Origin: Entomortierella parvispora
Lineage: Eukaryota; Mortierellomycota; Mortierellomycetes; Mortierellales; Mortierellaceae
Direction of reading: 5' to 3'
NCBI GenBank assembly: GCA_963573315.1
Contig: OY752144.1
Location: 2,660,501-2,724,500 of the forward strand
DNA: 64,000 nucleotides
How positions within the stretch are numbered: position 1 is the stretch's first letter; every line of letters starts with the position of its first letter. The notes beneath the pieces were generated by a model that was not told the DNA's origin, made no database searches, and saw nothing but the letters and a program-made list of their open reading frames with translations. This document shows positions 56,918 to 64,000 of the stretch, piece by piece. The translations under genes and the position numbers were made by a program.

Positions 56918-59900
56918 ATGCCAAAGATCGTCTCGACTATGTCAAAGGGGAAAGGCAAAGGGAAAGCGACATCAAGTAGCAAACGCGGACTGGGATCAAC
57001 GGCCGATGTTACCAAAACCGACATTACTCTGTTCTGTGTTGTTGATGGGGAGGCTTCGGCATTCTCTGCAACAGTTCTCTCGAGTGACACCGTCGACTCT
57101 CTAAAGAATGCAATCAAGGGCAAAAAACCCATTGATTTCGCTGACGTTGATGCAGACAGGCTCACCCTCTGGCAAGTCTCCGTTCCGGACGATGGCAAAG
57201 CCGTCCAGCTCAGCTCTTTGCCTGATAAGAAAAAGAAACTACTCAGGGCAACACATGACGTCTCTGATTACTTTCAAGGAACGCCCCCCAAGAGAACAAT
57301 TCACATCATTGTCCAAAAACCAGATTCAGGTAATGCAACAGGCTTTGTTCTCGATCGCGTAAAGACTGCTAATATTCATACATATTATTTACCACATTTC
57401 TTTTTGCTTCTAATAGCCCGGAAACGAGACCGTGAAGATGATGAAGGTGTGTTTATTCCCTCTCCGCCTTGCCTTGTTGTGTTCCTGGCCTGCCCTGTCA
57501 TATCCTGACTTTTTAATGATAACTTTTTAATGATAATTATATTTTTCAGTTGATCGTGATACAAAGAGGTCCTGCTTACGAACCAAGACCGACCGACAGC
57601 TGTGGGATGATTGGCACAAGTATCTTCGCTCAAATATTACGGTTCACATTCCCCCTGAACTCTACCCTAAGGAGTGGCAAGAATCTACGGGTCGTTTTCA
57701 AAAAGCAGGATCCCGTGTGCCATTTAGTGGTTCAGGTTTTGTGGATTTGCGTCTTGACACTAAACCTACCGCGATGGGCGAGAAACTTGCTACATCGTGC
57801 AAACAAGGTAAGTTGATGCAAGTGCTCTTCGCGGTTTCAGGAGCTGGCAAAACTCGGTCCATCTTCGATGTAGCGATGCAAAACCGTGGAGTGTTCTTGT
57901 TGTATATTGAATGCAACCCGGGGACTTTGGGGCGTGAACGCTGCAGAAGGCGAACCAACTGGTGACCGTAATTTCATGCGCTTCTACAAAGATATGAAAA
58001 GGGTTGATAACGAGCACGGCCTTGATACCGCAAAAGGTCGATTGGAGTCAGAACGACTTATCGCCTTGGAATACACCTCTCGAATGTTCTTTCTCATTTT
58101 ACTTCTTGAGAAGGTGAAGGATCTCACTCCGAGAGGCTATCTACTCTCTCAGCTCAACGGCGGACAAAAATCCATCGAGGAGATCAAGGATTCCTTAATC
58201 GGGGTGGAGGGAAAAGAGTTATCCTTTCTATTTCGAAAGTCTCTCGCAAGATTGAAGGTAACACTTGTTTTAGTCGCAACTTGAATGCCATTTTCATGCC
58301 AATATAGAGAAGTAACAGTATTTTCTCTTTAATTAAAGATTATTTTTGCCAGCCGGATCACAGTTTGCTATTGCGATTGATGAGGCCACTGTCGGCAGTA
58401 AACTCCTTTACGGAAAATTCACCAATGTTAACAACCAAATTAAAGGAGTCCTGACACCGCTGTTGAAGTATCTTGGTGAACACGAAATCCCGAAAATAAT
58501 CGCTGGTACCTCTTTTTCCCTCCGACATGGGGAGCAGATTCGCAGTGATATTGGCAAAGGAGTGACCCAGGAATACCTTTCAGAATTCGAGCAGCTGGAT
58601 ATCACTGCGGTTGAGATGTATATTCAGAAGTATCTTGACTTCTCGGACTGTGACTTCACAAATATCGAGAACTGGGAATACCTTGCCGGTCGTCCTCGTC
58701 TAGCTGCTCGGCTGTTACTGGAGACCGTGCAATCGGAAAGAAAATTTGGAGGATCGATCACCAAACAGTCGATATTAGAGACAGCAGTGAAAAACACCTT
58801 AACAGCTGTGAGCGAAAAATTAACCGAGCGTCTCAACACTCTGGCTACGGAATATATCGACTCAAGAGATCCTCAGAAGAGCCTTATGCAAGATGCCTTG
58901 CAGGAGCTCTTCCTTTCCTGCCGGTATGCGTTGATTATTTTTTTCCGGTTTTAGTTTATGAAATATGATAAGCCCGACTCACAGCTTGATGTGCAGATTT
59001 TTTGGGGGTTCTTCACGATTAGGAGAACTCGACGATAATTGGACTCGCCTTGTAGACTGTGGCGTTGTATTCTTGACTACAACACCAGACGGAATGTTTG
59101 TCCATCTTGAAGAACTCTTGGCGATAAGGACCGTAAACTTGGTGCTTGGCCTCAGGTACACCAGACCTACCGAAACGCTCATCTACGATCTATTCAAGAA
59201 GTTGGCTGCCTCGGCCCTTGCTCAAGATACTTCAAAGGGCAAAGCTTGGGAGTACCTTGTTCTATCGGCGTTGTTGAGCTACAACGGCACAATGGTCCGC
59301 GACTTTGTCCGTATCTTTTACGGCGATTCAAGGTATTTACTATGAAACAGCCGGTTGTAAATTGTGTTCGGTTCATTGACCAACAAATTGCTGTTTTTGT
59401 TTGAACGTTATTTATGCCTACATAGTGTCATACTACCGCAGTGGACAAGTCATGCAGTCCTCAACGTAGCATCTTATGGGGATGCCGACATGTTCACTCT
59501 GCTATCCGGATTCCCTCACGAAGATGATGTTGATGTTATCGATAAGTTCCTTCGTGATCCCAATCGCCGGACATATATTCTTCAGCCTGCGAACATCATG
59601 CGCCCTGATGGACTGTACATTGGTAGCCTTCATAATCGACCTGCCCGCGAATATTGGACTCTGCTTTTCAGTGCAAAATTCTACAACACAGCGATGTCGA
59701 GCCAGCAGACCATTGATGAGGATAGAGCATCGACGGATTGGAGCTTGGCCTGTCATACGAAGAAGGGGAAGGTGAAGGCGACTGGTTTGGTTACCAAGTT
59801 TCAAGGGGTACAGGGATATTCGGCTCACCAGGGCTCTCTTCGCATTCACTTTGTGTTGCCAGGCCTGGCCGCAAGCAAGGACGGATCGCCTCGGGGAGGC

Positions 59901-60014
59901 ATCCAAGTGGAGGACAATGATGTTCTCATGTATATTGACAGGTCTCTGCTGGAAGAACTGTTCCAATCAATGCCCGACATTGCAAAAGGCTTGAACAAAC
60001 TCTTAGAGAAATAG
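56918..60014 (+). CDS. Crinkler-type protein with P-loop NTPase, one frame break
   Basis: Exons read as 56918-57329, 57417-57446, 57550-58257, 58364-58923, 58997-59332 and 59426-60014. Residues about 25-137 match the ubiquitin-like Crinkler header (I-T-L-F-C-V-V-D-G-E, F-A-D-V-D-A-D-R-L-T-L-W-Q, H-I-I-V-Q-K-P). A basic link R-K-R-D-R-E-D-D follows. A P-loop, F-A-V-S-G-A-G-K-T, heads an NTPase region with an I-A-I-D-E acidic strand later. The last exons are a C-terminal effector part that I cannot assign with certainty; restriction-endonuclease-like folds are common there. Exon 3 is one base out of phase: the frame changes near 57930 just after N-P-G-T-L-G. A 61-bp intron from GTGGAG would repair it but would remove coding-like sequence. 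Crinklers are host-directed or inter-organism effectors in oomycetes and some fungi. No signal peptide is seen. Confidence 0.7.
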
Positions 60015-60197
60015 GACGAGATCACCATAGTGCTTATCGTAATGAACGCTCATCAAAGACCCTCAGATTTTTTCGCTCTTTGGGCTATCATTTTGTTTTT
60101 GTTCAACAACTATCTAACGACATCCTTCTACACTTTGTGCAAAAGGATGCACTCGATGCTCTTGCCAGCAAAAAAGATTTTTCGTTTGACCTACTAT

Positions 60198-61816
60198 AGT
60201 ATGGGTAGAAGCTGGTTTTGGTACTCCGATCAACGTCTCGGATGAGAAGTTTGAAGAAACCTGGGCGCGTTATTGGAGTCGAACCCTCATGGAGCAAAAT
60301 ACGGGTCAGTCGAGCAACAATGACAGCAGCAATGATACCAGCAAGGGCGGTATCGATGGCGACTCGGAACAGGGCGAACATCTCTCATCTCCATCTTCAG
60401 CACCGACCGCTCGATCCTTGCTGGAAAACATGTCGCCCATGACTCGGCTAACGAAATTCTCTTTGACCGATCATGTCAGAACCAATCCAGAATGGATTGT
60501 ACTTGAGATCGCGCGAACATTGTCCAGTTTTAAAAACGATCGGGTTTGCCCCTCCTCTCTGACTGTGCGGTGAACAGCCTTGTTAAAGCGATTCAAGAGG
60601 AACGACTCGGTCGATTGGAGCATCTAGAGCTTTCAGACAATCAGTTCTTTAATCAGGATTGTACTGATCTTTTCGAAACTCTCTTGCCGTCAAGAACTGA
60701 GGAGGGAAAAAAGGCAGAGAATGAAGGGAATCGCCAAGAGCCAGAGGTTCAAAGAGGATCCAAGGACGGCCCAGGAATACGTTCTTTAACTCTGCTGCAT
60801 TACGACTCTGACGACTTTAGCAATGACGACTATGGCGAGAACAACTTTGGCGAGGCCGGCTTTAACGATGGCGACGATGATGACGACGACGATGATGACG
60901 GTGAGCATGACTACAATGGCCACGGTTCGATTTTGAGAAGGACACTTACCAAACATTATCCAACCCTGGAGAGAATCTCGTTCGTGGGATGCGGTGGAAT
61001 TATTCAAGGCTCCCATATTCTGCTCTTGCTGGAGCATTGCCCGAGACTGGATACGTTGATACTGCACGAGCCCCCGGTTTCCTATCACCAATTGACCTGT
61101 CGCAGGAAACCCAAGGTGAACTGGATCGACTTTTCAGCAAGGGACAGATATCTGGGATGGATCGGCAGGACCTTTTTTTCCTGATGAGGAACGTCCATTC
61201 AACAATGACACTGACAGCGACGATGAGAAAAGTCATTGGAGCGACGACATTGACAGCGACAATGGTGGCCACGCAAATGATGGAGAGCAAGGCAAAATCC
61301 AGCGCATCGACAAGTTTGAAACTGCAGCACTGTTGTTTCCGCTGCCGTTGTGTAGAGCCATTGCACCCTTGCCATGGCCATGTTCTCAAACACTGAGGGC
61401 TCTGTCTCTGGTCCTCTATATCAAGTATAAAGAAGTAAAACGCGGGTTCATACCGCGGTATTTTGCCGGCATCTACCAGCGATTTGGACAACTCGTTGTT
61501 TTAGAGGATTTGTTCGCGGAGTGCAACTTTGTTTTGTGCAAGTACGACCCCTGGCTTAATTCCTTGGATCCGGATGACAAGGGGGATGTTCGAGACAATT
61601 GGACACTCAAGGGACAACGGCGTTTCGGAGAATAGCTTCTTTGAAATATCTTTGGACTTTAGGCTGAGACAGGGACTTGGACATATGGATCAGCTGAAGA
61701 GGTTACGCGGACTGAGTACCCAAATGGGAAGTGAGGCCAGGCATTCAAGCAAGGATAACAAGTGGATGGAGGAGCATTGGCCAAGACTTGAAATGGTACA
61801 ACAACTGGCGATCTAG
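60198..61816 (+). pseudogene. F-box/LRR family copy B, 5'-truncated and frameshifted
   Basis: From about 60198 the DNA is almost identical to 63790-64000 (downstream half of copy C), with the shared run S-S-P-S-S-A-P-T-A-R-S-L-L-E-N. It then continues through the LRR part as in copy A to the family ending W-P-R-L-E. The F-box half is absent; what precedes it is unrelated, AT-rich DNA after the Crinkler stop. Frames break near 60545, 61180 and 61600. An Asp-rich run lies near 60870-60905. Homology begins right after an AG dinucleotide that resembles a splice acceptor. Confidence 0.75.
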
Positions 61817-62355
61817 AGCTGTTGAAATATTTCAACTAGTAGACATTTTAAAACATACCTTGTTCAGCCTGATTCTCTCTTTTTTGAAAAAGTGAAGTAA
61901 GGGTTGATCATGAGCAGGCCCAGTGTATAATAAAGAAGATTTAATTCCCATTGCGAGTGGCGTTTGCGGCATGCTTTCGACAGGACTCGGGAAGGCAGAA
62001 ATCCGAGAAGACAAGAGGACGATAGAACAGTTGCAGTTGACTACTTTCTCTTGTCTCGCATAGTTCACCATATCATCATCCAAGATGAAAATATGCCCAC
62101 TTTCGCATTGCGCAAGCGTTCTTCTGGCTGGGGAGGCTCGCTCGGACCTCTCGATAAGATGCAAAGGGCGATTGGGGACGAGGACACATGATTAACGTGC
62201 AAAAGCATGATGAAAAAGGGAAGAGGGAGAATCCACGCGTTGAGATTGGAATGTGAGTTCGTTTTCTTTTTCCTCAGACGAAACACGTTTGAGCGTTGTG
62301 TGGATTCGGGCAGCTTCAATTGAGGTAGTTCCACTTCTATCCAAGCTCGAACGTT
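61817..62355. other. Gene-free stretch before carbonic anhydrase relic
   Basis: About 540 bp with no supportable gene on either strand. Confidence 0.45.
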
Positions 62356-62488
62356 TTGATTTGGTCCTGATTCATTTTCACACACCGTCAGAACAAGAAG
62401 GTATCGATAATATCAGGCATGTTGCATTTGGTCCATCAATCCCCGGATGGACGGGTCGCGAATGGTCGCCGTGTTGTTGAAGGCTCAG
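62356..62488 (+). pseudogene. Alpha-carbonic anhydrase relic
   Basis: One frame reads D-L-V-L-I-H-F-H-T-P-S-E, the zinc-site signature of alpha-carbonic anhydrases, then E-G-I-D-N. A second frame directly after reads M-L-H-L-V-H-Q-S-P-D-G-R-V-A, the third-ligand region. The two are joined by a frame change near 62418 and no neighbouring exon is recognisable. The wording (H-T-P-S-E, Q-S-P-D-G) is closer to a subfamily other than the intact gene at 51051, so it is not simply a copy of that gene. Confidence 0.65.
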
Positions 62489-63066
62489 TAGTGCGTGAAC
62501 GTGCCCTTGTTCAGTCGGATCACGGAATTGAACTCGAAAGGTCGAGGATTTTTTCGATCCCCACGGTGAGATAAATCATTCAGAGGGTGTAAACGGCTGC
62601 GGGCCGCCGAGGATACAGGATCAAGGAAGGGGCGATAAGTAAGGAGAAGTTGAAGCATGCAAGTGGAAGATGATAAAGATGAAAACGTGGACGAGGTCAA
62701 GAACGACGCGGACGAGGAGGAACAAGAGAAAGAGCCCAAAAAAAAGAAAGTTAAAGACTCGAGCGCTCTCACATGATGATGTGGTTTACACAGGAAAGGA
62801 GACGACGTCTGACGATGCAAAGTTGTCCTCTTTGATCTTGACGCCTCTCTCTCTCTCTTGAGGGTCATTGGCAAGTTCTCGCCTCGTTGCGAATACCACG
62901 GCCTTGAGACCGAGTTGAGCTTTGGATCCAGCACATCACGTGCAAAACAGATTGGTTTCGCGTGTTCCAACTTCCAACAACAAAAACCGCTGTGGGTATT
63001 TTGCGCTTTCAACATCATCGGACATTGCCCTGTCCATTCACCATTCTGCTTCCCTGTATTACTCCC
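62489..63066. other. Intergenic before F-box copy C
   Basis: About 580 bp. It has an acidic/basic-looking low-complexity open frame near 62670-62770 but no support for a gene. The final 100 bp are a leader to the ATG at 63067. Confidence 0.4.
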
Positions 63067-64000
63067 ATGTTCGTTTCATCCGAGTCGCCACTTCATCAGG
63101 TCCTCGGCATCCCGCTACTGGTCGGCCTGATCTGCCAGCATCTTGAATCAAAACACATTCTCTGCGCTGTACTCTCCTCCCGCGCATTCCACGCTGCCTT
63201 TTTGGAGCACCGTTGGACCAGCCTGGTTACCTGCGACAACTACAAAAATATTGATATCCACGATATCTACTGGCTCTTTCCCTTCAATCCCTCGCCAGGG
63301 CTTGCTGCGACTTTGGAACGATACGGTCCACAGTTTGCGCGTCACTTGGCCCTACCATACGAGGACTGTCGTCTCCGACGGACCTTTTTATCCTATAAGC
63401 TTCCGTTTCTTCGATTGAAGACTCTTCAGCAACTTGGATGCCAGTACGACGAACATATAGAGGGTTGGATGCATTGGGATGGACCCCCTCAAAGAATGGA
63501 TGCATATGGGGCAGAGGCGGTTCCTGAAGCCACATCCATACACTTCAACGATATGCTCACCCTGGCAGTCAAGAGCCGTTTTACTCTTCGACGGCTGGAC
63601 ATGGGAAACCTTACAATCGAGACCTGCAAGTCCCAGTCGAGCCCTCTCTTGACACAGTTGATTAGAACCATTCCCACGCTTGAGGATTTGGAAATACTAC
63701 TATTTGGACCGATGCCCATGGTGCGAATAGTGGATACGGTCCTACATCTCCCGAGTCGACTCCAGGAACTGTACCTTACAGTATGGGATGAGACTGGTTT
63801 TAGTACTCCGATCAACGTCTCGGATGAGAAGTTTGAAGAAACCTGGGCGCTTTACTGGAGTCGGACCGTCATGGGGCAAGATATGGGTCAGTCGAGCAAC
63901 AATAACAGCGGTATCGATGGCGACTCGGAACAGGGCGAACATCTCTCGTCTCCATCTTCAGCACCGACCGCTCGATCCTTGCTGGAGAACATGTCGCCCA
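63067..64000 (+). CDS. F-box/LRR family copy C, runs off the window
   Basis: The frame is open for all 934 bases to the window edge (311 codons). It starts M-F-V-S-S-E-S-P-L-H-Q-V-L-G-I-P-L-L-V with the F-box-like segment L-I-C-Q-H-L-E through A-F-H-A-A-F-L-E-H-R-W. A W-M-H-W-D-G-P-P block and Leu-rich strands (L-R-R-L-D-M-G-N-L-T-I, L-P-S-R-L-Q-E-L-Y-L) follow. It is the only uninterrupted member of the 52-64 kb group within view and serves as the reference for the breaks in copies A and B. Its Ser-rich stretch near the edge is nearly identical to 60289-60440 in copy B, so the duplication is recent. F-box proteins supply substrates to SCF ubiquitin ligases; the target here is unknown. Confidence 0.8.
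   Translation, partial: MFVSSESPLHQVLGIPLLVGLICQHLESKHILCAVLSSRAFHAAFLEHRWTSLVTCDNYKNIDIHDIYWLFPFNPSPGLAATLERYGPQFARHLALPYEDCRLRRTFLSYKLPFLRLKTLQQLGCQYDEHIEGWMHWDGPPQRMDAYGAEAVPEATSIHFNDMLTLAVKSRFTLRRLDMGNLTIETCKSQSSPLLTQLIRTIPTLEDLEILLFGPMPMVRIVDTVLHLPSRLQELYLTVWDETGFSTPINVSDEKFEETWALYWSRTVMGQDMGQSSNNNSGIDGDSEQGEHLSSPSSAPTARSLLENMSP

Noticed and set aside
57810..57842. A 33-bp GTAAGT...CAG interval inside exon 3 of the Crinkler-type gene
   Set aside because: It is too short for an intron here, does not change the frame, and removing it would delete the start of the P-loop strand.
62670..62860. Lys/Arg-rich 63-codon frame
   Set aside because: Low-complexity sequence with no upstream promoter signal or similarity to its neighbours.

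Overview
The window is nuclear DNA of a filamentous fungus. Genes carry short GT-AG introns (about 45-130 bp), CT-rich leaders, TATA boxes and long A/T homopolymers, and coding third positions favour G or C. The gene content points to an early-diverging lineage: a T-box transcription factor, a Crinkler-type protein, rhizopuspepsin-like proteases and many degenerate F-box/LRR genes. Together these fit Mortierellomycota (Mortierella and relatives). That placement is my inference; there is no rRNA or marker gene here to confirm it.

Layout: two tandem secreted aspartic proteases (1-4.6 kb); an F-box relic and a dispersed repeat (5.1-6.3 kb); on the minus strand a nine-exon VPS9-ankyrin-PX protein (6.4-11.7 kb) and a transglutaminase-like protein (12.1-13.0 kb); a long gene-poor stretch; an unrecognised Ser-rich gene (16.9-18.8 kb); a secreted TNT-domain NADase-like protein (20.5-21.3 kb); an intact F-box/LRR gene (21.8-23.3 kb); eIF4A (23.6-25.0 kb, minus); an F-box relic; an unrecognised gene (26.2-27.4 kb); a divergent, apparently ATPase-dead eIF4A paralogue (27.6-29.6 kb, minus) packed 47 bp from a low-complexity gene (29.6-30.9 kb, minus); a large Gln/His-rich protein carrying an integrase-type HHCC zinc finger (32.0-34.8 kb, minus); two tandem acyl-CoA synthetases with peroxisomal C-termini (37.6-43.4 kb); an arrestin-like gene whose reading frame appears to change (44.5-45.8 kb); the T-box gene (46.6-48.8 kb); and a secreted alpha-carbonic anhydrase (51.1-52.1 kb).

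From about 52.4 kb to the right edge the window turns into an accessory, decaying region: a frameshifted F-box pseudogene, a second inverted copy of the 5.7-6.3 kb repeat, a Crinkler-type NTPase gene with a frame break, a 5'-truncated F-box copy, an alpha-carbonic anhydrase relic, and a third F-box copy that runs off the end with an open frame.

The genes do not form an operon-like system. Functional themes are extracellular enzymes (proteases, NADase, carbonic anhydrase), membrane traffic (VPS9 protein, arrestin), lipid activation (two acyl-CoA synthetases), translation (eIF4A and its dead relative) and gene regulation (T-box, HHCC zinc finger). All exon boundaries were read by eye from splice consensus, frame and paralogue comparison.
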